The notes beneath the pieces were generated by a model. That model did no database searches. It was not told the origin of the DNA and saw only the letters and a program-made list of their open reading frames with translations. The position numbers and the translations under genes are program-made. Positions 12,501 through 23,260 of a stretch of 64,000 nt of DNA are shown here, one piece after another. Within the stretch, counting starts at the first letter, position 1, and every line of letters starts with the position of its first letter. Origin of the DNA: Cryphonectria parasitica EP155 (lineage: Eukaryota > Ascomycota > Sordariomycetes > Diaporthales > Cryphonectriaceae); assembly GCF_011745365.1 (NCBI RefSeq), contig NW_024468913.1, positions 2,604,001 through 2,668,000 on the forward strand, read 5' to 3'.

Positions 12501-12728
12501 GGTACTACAACACGGCCTGTTGCCGTCGCACCTCAATTTCCTCTTCCGGCAGACCATACACGCCAGACGCTTGGGCTTGGGCACGCCGGCGTTGTTGGGC
12601 GGCTGATGCTGCGGCGGCGTCGTGCTCGCCTCTCCTCCCCTACTGCCGTCATCGTTGACCTGCACGGTCACGCTGTCCTCCACCTCCCCCAAGCCCTGCA
12701 TGGCGGTGTCGGTGTCCGGGGTGGACAT
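9586..12728 (-). CDS. Zn(II)2Cys6 transcription factor with fungal-specific TF domain
   Basis: Nuclear DNA-binding regulator of 907 residues from six exons: 12728-12407, 12332-11984, 11900-11823, 11752-10819, 10721-10473 and 10377-9586. All phases agree. The N-terminal zinc cluster is canonical: C57-x2-C60-x6-C67-x6-C74-x2-C77-x6-C84, followed by a basic linker (RRKSGPKRGYVKALEERL) and a short coiled coil (QVETLL). The middle-homology domain (about residues 240-560) contains IHPSMPMIHKYRYL, RRRTFWMAFIEDRYASIGTGWP and LHLHRPD. The C-terminal third is Ser/Thr/Gly-rich and may be an activation domain. The donor of intron 2 is the weak GTCAGG, so that junction is least certain. Intron 5 contains a CAA/GAA repeat. 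Sugar-responsive regulators such as COL-26/BglR have a similar architecture, but I cannot assign orthology from this sequence alone. Confidence 0.9.
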
Positions 12729-15700
12729 GGTTCTGTGCTTGTCATGGACGGGGCCGTCGGTGGCGACGGCGACGGAGACGCTCTGTTGGCGGGTCCGTCT
12801 TCGGTCTGTCCGGTGGCGTGTTGGCGCTTGTGTTTCTTGGTCCAGAGAGCCCGCCCCCCGGGGGTGTGGGTGTGCAGTGTGTGCCTGTGAAAGTGTATGA
12901 CGGGCAATGCACGGAGGATACCCGTGGGTCCAGAATTCAGAGGTACGTCGGATCCTGGGCAGGCGGAGCTAGTAGCAGATGTAGTACTTGGGTCCAGATC
13001 GTGGGTGACGATGAAGAGTTGTAGGTCGGACGAGGGACGGCGCAGGACAAGAAGTGAGGTGGTTCGTAAGGCTAAGGTTCTGGAGGAGGAGGGGTGTATG
13101 CGCCGCGTGGCCTTACAATGTTCATTGTGGTTGGAAAAGAAGACTGTAGGTTGCTTGAAGAAGTGCATGCCGCTGAGGAAATCCTTCAGCTGCAGGATTA
13201 GGTCTGTGCTGGCGTGTCTGGCGAGAGGGGGGGGGCAAGTACGTGCATGGCCGTTTGCCTTGAGGGACTCACTAGGGGGGTTTAGACCCGAGCAGTTGGG
13301 GGAGCCTGCAAGGGGGATTTGAGGAAAGTACCCTGTACGCGTTATTTTAGTATAGGTACACTACAGTCGCCTGTCTAGAAGACTTTCTATCCAAGGTGAT
13401 TAATAATGCTCCATGACCGGATTTGGGACAGCCACTCCCACACTGCTGGGATCTGCCAAGCTGCAAGCCCTCTTCCCTCTCCTTTTGCTCCTCCTTTCCT
13501 TTTTCTGCCATGCATGGTGTTACTCTGATTTGATGGTCACTTGTGTAGTATGTACAGAGTAACATCAATCATGGTCAGAACGATGGTAATGTAGTACATT
13601 TGTGACTCTAAACCTTCGACAGGACAGCCAAGTCTCTAGTCATTTTGTTGGTGTAGTCAGCCACGTAAAACCTGACTACAGTAGACGCCCCCCTTTTCCA
13701 ATTACACACCGACTGACTGGCTGGCTTGGCTGGCTTATCTGCAGCCTGAATGCCTCAGATGACGACCTGGTCCTGCCTCTTCAAACCAGACAAGCAACCG
13801 GCGGTGTCTTCATGCAGTAGTATGTGCCATGATCGTCACTGTCCTTACATGAGAAGGCTTGAGCCACAATCTTTCCTCATTTCCTACCTTTTGTTTCCCT
13901 TGGGGCCCAACCATTCACGAGGCAGAAAGGAAACTCTGGGTCGAGGCAACTCGAAGGGTCACAGACCATGTACATAACTGATGACACTGAAGGCCTCGGC
14001 TCACCAATCATGAAAGCAGCCCGAGAATTCTCGTGCATGCACCGCCTCGAGGAAGGATTATAAAGTTAAATCTCGCAGGCGACGCAGGTTATGAAAATTT
14101 ACAGAGGTTATTGTGTGTAACACGGTGTGTGTGGTAAGTATAGTGGGGCTGCAGTCCGCACTGAGCGGCTGTTCTTTGGTCCGTCTTACACGAGGGCCTC
14201 GGATAGATCTCGCGTACGGGAAGAATTAAAATAATAATAATAAGTACACCTGGCCTAATGGATGCGGCAGAGAATGAAGAATAGAGCCTGGTGGCCTGCC
14301 GGGCAAGAGCCGACAAGACGGACAAGAGCTTCTTCGGATCCGAAGGCCGCGCCCCTCTCCCCGTGATGGTTTCCCTCGGGAGACCTCCTCGGCGAGACGG
14401 ATCACACATTGAAGGCTCTCTCCGCCGTGGGGCCGAAAACAGAGCGAGACTTTATCAAGGAGTACCAGGTGATAACCTCTGAGGGTTTGATTCTTGACTG
14501 GGCCTGGCCTCGCTGATGAATTGATTGACGCATCGAGGTGTGCCCCTCCTCCTCTCTTCTGTATCAGGCCACAAGTTTCGAGCGTCATCAGCTGCCACTG
14601 CATGTGGCTTCAGATGCTTGGTTCGCATCACGAGGCCGGGTGCCTCCGGATTTCCGTACAAAGAATGCAACAAGCCCTGGAGAGGGAGTGCGCCACACCC
14701 AGTGCCCCGACTCTACCCGAGGAAAAAAGAAAAAAAAAAAAGGTGGGAGACAAAACCAAATGAGAAATGAAGTAATTTATGAAGAAAATACAAAGGAAGA
14801 AAAAATTTACAAAGGCAAGACATCGGATACAAGACCAGTATCGTCGTCAGTACTATTCAAGCCTCGGCGTTTCGTTTGGAGTCTTCCTTGTCTGTAATGT
14901 TGGAACCTTGGAAGGCAGGGCTGGTATCGGGAGTGAGGTCATGGCGTCAGTGGGAGAGGGGGCCTTAAACAAACTTAGCACGACGGGGTTGTTGATCTGC
15001 GGGCTGAGAACGACTCAGGGACCTGTCAGGATGGGAAAGGCGGAGTGCAAATCCCGTGCCGTTTCCCGACGCCATGATAGGCAAGTCTCAAAAATCAATG
15101 ATGATGACAATGATGTTGGTGATAATGATGAGTGAATGGATTATTACTGTTTTGAGAGAATTTGGCGGGGTGGTGTGCTGTGGGGTGGTGTGTGGCCCCG
15201 GATATGTGCCTTCCTTGCCTTGGACATGGTACTTTGGAAGGTGCGACTACCTTGTCAAACCTGCCCAACCTCTCCTACCCAAGTCGACCCTTACAATGTA
15301 CCAACTTTTATTATCCATCTTGCCAAGGCACAACGGAAAAAGGTAAAAAAGCATATGACGACCTGAGCTGCTCTAGTTAGTGGTATCGTATGCCTCGACA
15401 GGGGCCAATCTAACTACTTCCTGCATGTCTTGGCTTGGCTCGTCCCGAGATCAGATCATCGGGATTTTCTGGCCAGGGGTAAGGAAAAAAGAACAAGGGG
15501 ATTGGATTTATGTAAGGGACAGGACCCTCACATGCCTCTCTTTACTGACCGAGAACACAGGAACAAGAACAAACTGTGCGCCACCTTCTCTCCCACTTCC
15601 TGTCTGTCAGTCAGCCAGTCAATCTGAACCTGAACGCAAACTCCGAGCTCAGCCTCCATACACAATTAGAAGTCGATTGGACTTTCTTTTCCCGATCGCC

Positions 15701-16335
15701 TCTGCCCCCAATTACTATTACTACTAAAATCTCTCTCTCTCTCCGTACTCCTTCTCGAAGGATTCCAAGAAAGCCCCTTTACTTTTCCTCTTTTCAACCT
15801 TGCGAAAGAATCCACCCCGTTCTCAGCCTCGAAACCCGCTCTTCCCGCTTCCCGCATCATTGGACTTATATAAACGTACGCTACACATCCCTCGCCAAAT
15901 TACGCCTGGGGCGATCACCATTCCTGTATCCATTTGGCATTGACGTACCAAGCACCAACAACCCGCAATCGCATTCACCTCCAACAATAACAAGCCCCAC
16001 CAATCTCAGCAGTTTATTCAGAAAGAAGAAAGAAAAAAAATTGGACGGCCTGAAGCGACCATTTGGCTAAGACAGATCTGGGCCGCCCATAGACTAGCCG
16101 CTCTCTGCTCTGCTCCCCTCGAGATCCACATCAGGAAGCGCCCATCGTCCCTTTCTTTGTCTTCCAAAACCCGAAAAACATAACACGCCAATTTATTGTC
16201 TCAACTCAACCGAGGCTCTTTTCCTCCTCCATATTCACTTGGTGAATTTATTCTCCTGGATTACGCCTCACCAGCTCCAATCTCCTTCCTCCCTTCCTCT
16301 TTACCCGCCGCATCCGAAGCACCCGCTCCATAACC
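12729..16335. other. Divergent intergenic region upstream of the Zn2Cys6 factor
   Basis: 3.6 kb with no supported gene. The first ~450 bp is probably the leader/promoter of the transcription factor. The last ~750 bp (about 15560-16335) is strongly pyrimidine- and C-rich, like the leader of the gene starting at 16336. An ATAATAATAATAA tract lies near 14229 and an A-rich run at 14719-14741. Confidence 0.5.
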
Positions 16336-17429
16336 ATGCCGATCCGGAACCCCTTTGCGCGGCGGCAAGCAGACGAGGCCTCTCTGCGCCCGCCGCTGAC
16401 CATCGAGCCTGCGCTCAAGACCCCGCCTGGGTTTGAGCGCGTCGACACTGTCGGCTCGAAAGCCTCGTCGGCCGTCAGCATCAGCAGCCGACGCAGCCAA
16501 GACAAAGGCGAATACAAGATGAGCGGTACGCCATGATGATCCCCAAGAAAAATCACCATTTGTTGTTCATAATTGCCTTTTTTTCGTCGCCTGGGGCAAG
16601 CATGCTAAACCATTGATATTGCCGTATTATCTAGTGGTCAACGACAGCGGTGTATATTTACCGGTATGTTTTCCAATTGAGTTCCCATTCTCGTCTTAGA
16701 ACAACATAGCCTAGATGCTGACTTCAACTTTTTTGTTTGTTTGACCACAGCCATCACCTACCGAAGAGAAGGCATCATGGCCTCGTCGATACCTCTCGCG
16801 CAACTCGACCGACACCAGAAGCGAGGTGGGCGAGATCGAGCCGTTTGGGATCTCGCGGGAGTCATTTGACTCTTACCGCCGCTCTTTTGTACGTTCATAA
16901 CAGCGCATAATGTCCCCGAGGCGGAGGAGCAGGGGATGCTTCTGAGACTAACTTGGTTGAAACGACATAGGATATTTCAGCGCGTTCCCCGATTGTAAGC
17001 CACGACAGCTATACCCGCCGTTCCATGGATTCGGCGAGATTCGCGCGCATGCCTCGACAGCGCCTCTTCGAGCGCGACACGCCAACATCAGTCGAGGAGG
17101 GCGAAGGCGAAGGGTTCGAAGAGGTCGGCCTGAACGACGACGAGAAGAAACAGGGCACCGAACCAACCCAACAACAAGCACCACTGCATCCCCCGCAACA
17201 GAAGAAGAGAGGGTTTTTTGCCAAGTTTTCCGACCACAACCAAGACGGCAGCGCCCTCTCACCAACGCTAGCGTCACCATCACCTACATCCTCACGGTTC
17301 TCGCTACTGGCTGGTCGCAAGCGGGCGCAGAGCAGCAGCCAGGGGGCCGAGCTAGGCGCCATGGAGAGACCACGGTCCGCCAACAGGGACATGGCTCGAG
17401 AGATGACCGATGTGTCTGCGCAGGCCTAG
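16336..17429 (+). CDS. Unknown Ser/Arg-rich fungal protein, four exons
   Basis: I do not recognise a domain. Exons 16336-16525, 16635-16663, 16751-16888 and 16971-17429 join in phase to give 271 residues. Exon 2 is only 29 nt. The protein is hydrophilic and rich in Ser, Arg and Pro, has no transmembrane segment or signal peptide, and contains short basic/Ser motifs (RRYLSRNSTDTRSE, RRSMDSARF) that look like phosphorylation sites. The central part has an acidic stretch (SVEEGEGEGFEEVG). A patch KKRGFFAKFSDHN follows, and then an Arg/Ser-rich C-terminus. Regular introns with good splice sites and a long CT-rich leader argue for a real gene. Likely an intrinsically disordered cytoplasmic or nuclear protein. 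Confidence 0.75.
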
Positions 17430-18449
17430 TGTGCTGCTGCCGCTATTGTCAAAGGGACAGCGAGCCCGATTCTTGTGGACGAGATGGCGGCGAGTTGATT
17501 GTGACGAACACCAGCAACGTGCAATAACGTTGCCCCCAATCAAAGCTCTCCCGGTCGCTACCAATATGGGCCCTGATGCATTATGTTCTTTCGGGAGCCC
17601 TTGTTTTTTCAATTCTCCAGAACCCTGGCCGGGACGAATACAGGACAAGACATTCGCTCATGATCAACATGATCAATACACAACACGAACACACGGAGTC
17701 ATGAGTGGATCGAGTCTCTTTCTTTTTCTTTTTTTAATTACACTGATTATAAGATACAAACCACAACTGGAGAGGGAAAAGAGGCCTATGATTGTCTCCG
17801 AAGTACCCCATTGAATGATAATGCAATAAAAAGAAATTTATTACCAGACACACTCCTTGCTCAGGGTTGTGGTGAGGTTTACTCCGAGGGGAAACACGAA
17901 TTTTACGAGGTTCTGGCAAGAGCACTGGATGACTGACTTTTGACTATTTTGTCCCGTGGATATTGATGGGAAGGGGCCGAGAGCCGGGGTCGATCTCCCT
18001 CCTCTCTGCCGTCCGGGTCCCCGATAACGGGCTCGGCTCCTTCCCCAGCTCCATTACGCCATTTCGGAGACGACGCATCTCAACTTCTACACTTCGATCT
18101 AGACACACACTTTAACAGCAAAGGTACGCAAGATTCTAGACGACAAGGGCACTTATCTACCATTTCAATATATGTGATTATTTTCCAGAGTCTCTCTGCT
18201 GATCACAGCAAACTCAATTCGTCATTTAGCCTCATCGTCGAGTCAAAATCTCATTCAAACTTCTCGTGACCCAAAGAAGAGATCAAGTGTGTTTACATGT
18301 GTGAGTCAGCCCGCTCTGCTGGTATATCAAAGCACAGTCATATTTCAGAGGTCGAGACAAGCAAGGAGTCCAGAGGAATAACAGACCATCCTAAGCAGTT
18401 ATCAAGGCAGAGAAACCACTCGAAGAGAAACACAGCACATGATACTGTC
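17430..18449. other. Intergenic region and probable leader of the PLP enzyme
   Basis: About 1 kb. The first part should contain the 3' end of the preceding gene. The PLP-enzyme frame is open from an in-frame ATG at 18297, so the last 150 bp may be coding if that start is used. Confidence 0.45.
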
Positions 18450-19823
18450 ATGACGACAGAAAGCACAAGCACACCGTCTCATCCCTCCGGGCTCCCGGTG
18501 GACGAGTCCGGCCCGTCAGCAGCAGCCATCACCACCGCAGAGTCTCAGGGCCACTCCTCCTCCTCCGGCCCTGGCTCTCTGGCCTCTCACTTTCCCAATC
18601 GTGAGCTCGCCCTCTCCTCTCTCGCCGTCCACGCAGACGACTACATCAATTCGCACCGCGCCGTCGCGCCCCCGTTGCACACGTCCACCACCTTCCGGTA
18701 CAATGACAACCCTGACCTCCTCCGGTCGTGGGACAACGCCGACCCAGCCGCCCCCTTTGACTCGCACGTCTACAGCCGCGCCACGGCGCCCAACACGACG
18801 CGCCTCGAGGCTCTCCTGTCCGCCCTACTCGGCGGGCCCGCCATCACCTATGCCAGCGGCCTGGCTGCCTTCCACGCCCTGCTGGTCTTCCTCAACCCAC
18901 GCCGCGTCGCCATCAGTGGCGGCTATCACGGCTGCCACGGCGTCGTCCGCCTCATGTCTAAGCTCACGGGCCTGGAGCAGCTCGAGCTCGAAGACCCGGC
19001 CCAGCTGGCCCTCCTCAAGCCTGGCGACGTCATTCACGTCGAGACCCCGCTCAACCCGACCGGTGAGGCCCGCGACCTCGAGCACTACGCCCGCCGTGCC
19101 CGTGAGCTGGGCTGCTACCTCACCGTCGACGCCACCTTTGCGCCCCCGCCCCTGCTCGACCCCTTCCGTTTCGGCGCCGACGTCATCATGCACAGCGGCA
19201 CCAAGTACATCGGTGGCCACAGCGACATGCTCTGCGGCGTACTTGCCGTGCGTCCGGACCGCGCGCGTGATGACGGCTGGGCCAAGGGCCTCCTGGACGA
19301 GCGGGTGTTCCTGGGCAGCGTGATGGGCAGCCTGGAGGGCTGGCTGGGCGTGCGCAGTCTGCGGACGCTCGAGGTCCGTGTCGAGAGACAGAGCCACAGT
19401 GCCACGCAGCTGGTGGCGTGGCTCGACGCCGAGACGCGGCGGGATGGCCAGGACGGCGGGGGCGTCGTAGCGCGCCTAGTCGACAAAGTCCAGCACGCCA
19501 GCCTGCAGCCCGAGGCGGCAGTCGAGGGGAGCTGGCTGCGGAGACAGATGCCGCGGGGTTGGGGCCCCGTCTTCACCATCGTCATGAAGAGGGACGACGA
19601 CGCACGCCGGCTGCCGAGCAAGCTGCACCTGTTTCACCACGCCACGAGCCTGGGCGGCGTCGAGAGCCTGATCGAGTGGCGGGCCATGTCAGACACGAGC
19701 ATGGCCAAAACCGTGTTGCGGGTGAGTATCGGGGTCGAGGCGTGGGAGGATCTGCGGGAGGATCTTTTGCAGGGCTTCAAGGCGCTCCTGGGCGAGAACA
19801 GCACGTTCTCAGAAACTTCATGA
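18450..19823 (+). CDS. Cys/Met-metabolism PLP-dependent enzyme, cystathionine gamma-synthase-like
   Basis: Fold-type I PLP enzyme of the trans-sulfuration family, which makes or breaks C-S bonds in cystathionine, homocysteine or related amino acids in the cytosol. 457 residues from the ATG at 18450. The family signatures appear in order: PPLHTSTTF near the N-terminus, YSRATAPNTTRLEALL (phosphate-binding Tyr/Arg), YASGLAAFHALL, ETPLNPTG, VDATFAPP with the PLP-contacting Asp, and HSGTKYIGGHSD with the Schiff-base Lys252. An in-frame ATG at 18297 would add 51 residues, but it has T at -3 while the 18450 ATG has G; the extension also lacks family similarity. The loop Q-D-G-G-G-V after the large domain is slightly longer than in bacterial MetB. 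Whether it is a synthase or lyase cannot be read from motifs. Single exon, GC-rich coding. Confidence 0.9.
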   Translation: MTTESTSTPSHPSGLPVDESGPSAAAITTAESQGHSSSSGPGSLASHFPNRELALSSLAVHADDYINSHRAVAPPLHTSTTFRYNDNPDLLRSWDNADPAAPFDSHVYSRATAPNTTRLEALLSALLGGPAITYASGLAAFHALLVFLNPRRVAISGGYHGCHGVVRLMSKLTGLEQLELEDPAQLALLKPGDVIHVETPLNPTGEARDLEHYARRARELGCYLTVDATFAPPPLLDPFRFGADVIMHSGTKYIGGHSDMLCGVLAVRPDRARDDGWAKGLLDERVFLGSVMGSLEGWLGVRSLRTLEVRVERQSHSATQLVAWLDAETRRDGQDGGGVVARLVDKVQHASLQPEAAVEGSWLRRQMPRGWGPVFTIVMKRDDDARRLPSKLHLFHHATSLGGVESLIEWRAMSDTSMAKTVLRVSIGVEAWEDLREDLLQGFKALLGENSTFSETS

Positions 19824-20193
19824 TCTGCCCGTTCAGCAGCAGGTTGGTAAGACCCTGCCTCAATCGGCCCGCCATCTCTTTCCGAGGAAAGTCGGTTTGC
19901 CGGCTTGTTTTACGACATCAGGAGGAGATATGCACAATGCAAGGGAGGCTGCAGGGCTGCCACTTGAAGAACGGTTGCGTGGCCTTTTCAGAAATCATTG
20001 TATGTCGCTAACGCTTAAAGTGAGAGATATAGTTAGATCATCTAGAAGGACTATGCTTAGGCAGCAAGTATGAAGAATCACGTCACATTCCAGAAACGTT
20101 GTAGTGCAGTGGCAGGGCCTGAGGCTGAAATGAATGGTGTATTTCTCAAAACGGGCAGGGCCATGCATACTCTGCGTTCCAACCACCACCCTC
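19824..20193. other. Intergenic region after the PLP enzyme
   Basis: About 370 bp that should contain the 3' end of the PLP-enzyme transcript. Nothing else recognised. Confidence 0.45.
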
Positions 20194-20774
20194 CTACCTG
20201 CGCTCGTAGGAGTGCGAGGAAGACTGCGGCTGCGACTGCATCCTCGCAATCAGGAGTCTGTTTCTCCCCTCCTGCAGAGCGAGGGCCGACTGGGCATCCG
20301 TGTTGCCGAGAAACATGGAGCTTTCCCCCTTGGCCTCACAGTACTGGAAGGTGAGCTTCGTGTCGCTGGGCGGGACCGCTGGCCAGCGGTCAACGTAAGG
20401 CCATTCAGCCTTATCCCCGCGGCAAGCCAGGCGACACGCTCGCACCTCATTGACGGAGTCTCTCTTCATCATGCCCATTTTGGCCAAGGCGCGTCTAAAA
20501 TGGAACCCTTGTCCAGGTCGTTCTTGAGCCTGCTCAACAAGGTCCAGACACAAAACAGAAGCAACAAGCTCCGCCTACGTCAGCCCTCCCAGAACCAGAG
20601 TTCAAGCGCAATCCCTACATCGAAGGAGGTAAGGAAGTTTGATGTCATCATCCTGCCGTCGACCACCCTCTTCTCCCTGGTCCAGTGGTCGTAGTGAGGT
20701 GATAGGCTGCTATAGGTACACTTGGCGGTGGCCCCCAACGGGATGTGCAAAGTCTGGCCAACGTGCATCATCAT
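20194..20774 (-). pseudogene. Possible two-exon hypothetical gene or remnant
   Basis: Two neighbouring minus-strand frames read like protein: 20774-20580 (HVGQTLHIPLGATAKCTYSS, ending in a Trp-rich stretch) and 20553-20194 (containing AEWPYVDRWPAVPP and KLTFQYCEAKG). They could be joined by an intron with donor GTAGGG near 20622, a GCTGAC branch site and acceptor GAGCAG near 20539. No family is recognised, the join is not unique, and a plus-strand frame overlaps. It may be a small real gene, a decayed one, or chance. Confidence 0.25.
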
Positions 20775-20789
20775 TTCTCATGTGACAAT

Positions 20790-21283
20790 AAGTTGTCTTG
20801 CGTGGGCTGTCGTTGAGGCTGAAAGATGACCAAGCGGAGCCTTGCTTATTGCGCGCTTCGTTTGGTGATACGGAGACAAGGAGAGGTAAGTTAGCGCCGA
20901 GCAGCGTGTGACGGCAACTAGATTCAACGCATTAGCTTCTGATTTCTACCTGGAAAAGTCCAGGCCTCCATCGAGGAAAACGCTTCGACAAGGCTCATCT
21001 TAAAGTGCGGACTGCGACCACAGAGCAAGGACACCAGGAAATCCGGTCTGACACATGCATCGCTCACGTCGAGCTGCGATCAGAAGAGGGCAACTTTCTC
21101 TTACATCCCGAGTGTACCCTCAACTGCGAGGAACTCTGGACGATGGACACCGACGTGCCCATCAGGATCATCGGCCAGGTGCAGAATATTGATGAGGTCT
21201 TGCGGATCTTTCGCAGCACACAGAGTCGACTTTACGAGAGTGTGGAAAGCAATCTGCGCTCAGAAAGACGTTTATCAGCTTGA
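20790..21283 (+). pseudogene. Possible coding remnant, C-terminal part only
   Basis: The frame 21005-21283 has coding-like codon use and composition (residues such as DTCIAHVELRSEEGNFLLHP and DVPIRIIGQVQNIDEVLRIF). It can be extended upstream through an intron (donor GTAAGT near 20887, acceptor CCAG near 20964) into an open frame that begins just after a TAA near 20790 but has no clear start codon. No family is recognised. This is either a truncated gene or a small gene whose 5' end I cannot place. Confidence 0.25.
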
Positions 21284-22215
21284 TGAGATGCTTGGTGTAA
21301 TTACAGTGAATACCTAGGATATCGTTCATAGATTGATAGAGAGTCCTCGAGTCAAGATCGACCCGTCCTTCTAGCCTAGCAATTTCGCATTAAATTGTAA
21401 AAATCTCTCGAGAATACAACTGCAAAGTCTCTTCCATCCGGAACCCTAGCTCTGAAGAGACGAGGCACGTGAACAGGGTAATACGGCGTGATGAAGCTTG
21501 TCGTCGATTTGAATCTAAAAACAACAAATCCAGGGTCTTCAGGAGGATGTTGCATCAGCCTCGCCTACTTTTAAGTATGTAAGGATCAGACATATAGCTG
21601 ATGGTCTGTTACTTTATGATAAATCATACGTTACGGTCCTTTCACAGTTCAACATCAATGTATGTATGGTTGTGTTGTTAAGTATTTTTTTCCCCAAGCA
21701 TATTTGAATTCCAAGCCGAACCTCAAGCCTTCAGCCATGTCACTTGGCCACTTCCGTCGATACTCGCTGCTGGGTGAGTAGTAACCTATACACACTAGCA
21801 TATCGACTATCTTCACGCATGCACATGTTCAACGTCTTTTCAAGTCAGACGTCATGTCCAACGGTTCCAGGGGTCCTTTCCTAAACTATGTCCGCGAGCA
21901 AAATTTGGAAATCGGTTGGTAGTGTTGAACATTTATGATATTTCTTTCTACCTGCCTGCTTGCATCTCCTTTCCAAAGCATTCGTTCCTGCTCATTTCAA
22001 AATGTTGCGCGCCAGGCGGTTAAGCGCATGGGCGCAACTGGAACGGCCTGGCAAGTTGTGCCATGCCGAAGAGAAGAGTAAGTACCCAACCCATCCCATC
22101 CATGTTGATTCGTACCAGACATCCCTCCAACTTCACCAAACGAATGTTGTTAAGCCATCATCGTCTCGTCGTCAAGAGAATAAACGGAGAGAAAAGAAAC
22201 GAGAGAAAAAGAAAT
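21284..22215. other. Intergenic, AT-richer tract
   Basis: No gene recognised. Base composition is visibly more AT-rich than the coding regions. Contains scattered short direct repeats only. Confidence 0.4.
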
Positions 22216-23260
22216 TTAAAGGCCCCCAAGAAGACCGCCGACGCCTGAACCGATGGCCCCAACACCAGCTGTCACTCCAGATCCGACGGTTCCAACGGTC
22301 GATCCCACTCCAGATCCGACAGTCCCAACGGTTGATCCTACTCCAGATCCCACAGCCTGGCCAGCTCCCACCGTCGATCCGAGGGTCGACCCAACCGTAG
22401 ACCCAACAGTGCCCACCGTCGAGCCAGCAGCCCCTGCCACGGTGCCCACGACACCGCCGACAGTCTGGAAGACGCTGCCCAGGCCGAGAGACGACGTGAA
22501 GCGGTTGACCACGGTGGACAAGCTGTTGATGGTATTCTGCAGGGCGGTGACCGAGATAACGGGGTTGTTGAGCAGGGCGCTGGTGGCGCTCTGGCTGAAC
22601 GTCAGAAGAGGGGTGGTTAGGGTGATGATGGAGTTGCCCAGGGCCTGGAGTTCGGACTGGTACGCCGCGCCGAGCTGGGACTCGATAAGGCCGACAGACA
22701 CGACATTTATACTAATGCCGGAGAGGGCGCTCTGCACGGTCGACAGGTCAGAGTTGAGCTGATCGACCTCGGCCTGGGTGAAGCCCGCAATCGCCGCGGC
22801 GGTGTTGCCCCCGGCTTTGAGGGTCGCCGAGGAGATGGCCGCCGCTGCGCCGTTGAGACCGTTGATGAGCGCGCCAATGTTGCCGCTGAAGACTGCTTGG
22901 GCTGTCTCGACTGCCGTGGTCTGGTCATTGACAGTGTTCCCAACGGCAGAAACCAATCCGTCTGCGATTAGAAGCTTTGATCAGCAAGAGAAAAGAAAAC
23001 AAAAAGAGTTATGCATATTTCTGAACCAGAGTGGTACAGCAGCTCCTTGAACGAAACATTCCGATTTGGATGAGAGCAAACAACAATATCAAGACGTATC
23101 ACATACTGAAAGCATCTGAGAACCCTGTCACAAGTCCTTCTACCGAAGCGATGGCGGTGCTGATAGTACTGATGACAGTGTCTTGGCGAGGCTTGTTGAT
23201 GGCGGCACTCCACGCACTGGAGGCGAGGCACATGGCGGTGAGCGCAGAGGAGTATCTCAT
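22216..23260 (-). CDS. HsbA-like hydrophobic surface-binding protein with repetitive Gly/Val/Ser tail
   Basis: Predicted secreted cell-surface protein of the HsbA family, which adsorb to hydrophobic surfaces and can recruit hydrolases. Two exons, 23260-23107 and 22961-22216 (intron 23106-22962, 145 nt, phase 1), give 299 residues. Residues 1-19 (MRYSSALTAMCLASSAWSA) form a signal peptide. Residues ~22-190 are an alanine-rich, mostly helical domain with the family pattern of alternating Ile/Leu and Thr/Ser (VISTISTAIASVEGLV, FTQAEVDQLNSDLSTVQSAL, LLNNPVISVTALQNTIN). The C-terminal ~100 residues are degenerate repeats of VGSTVG/VGSGVG and TVG units encoded by a minisatellite, ending GVGGLLGGL. 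No GPI signal or Cys pattern is seen. The repetitive tail is not part of the usual HsbA domain and may mediate wall attachment or aggregation. Confidence 0.85.
22250..22450. repeat. Minisatellite encoding the HsbA-like tail
   Basis: Degenerate tandem units of about 12-36 bp with the plus-strand core CCNACNGTCGANCC. They encode the Val-Gly-Ser-Thr repeats of the minus-strand gene, and on the plus strand an incidental Pro/Thr/Asp repeat. Confidence 0.7.

Noticed and set aside
15576..16070. Plus-strand 164-codon frame before the gene at 16336
   Set aside because: CT-rich leader-like composition rich in Ser/Pro/Thr; more likely promoter and leader.
22253..22762. Plus-strand Pro/Thr/Asp-repeat frame of 169 codons
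   Set aside because: It is the antisense shadow of the minisatellite in the HsbA-like gene, which has a signal peptide, an intron and a family match.
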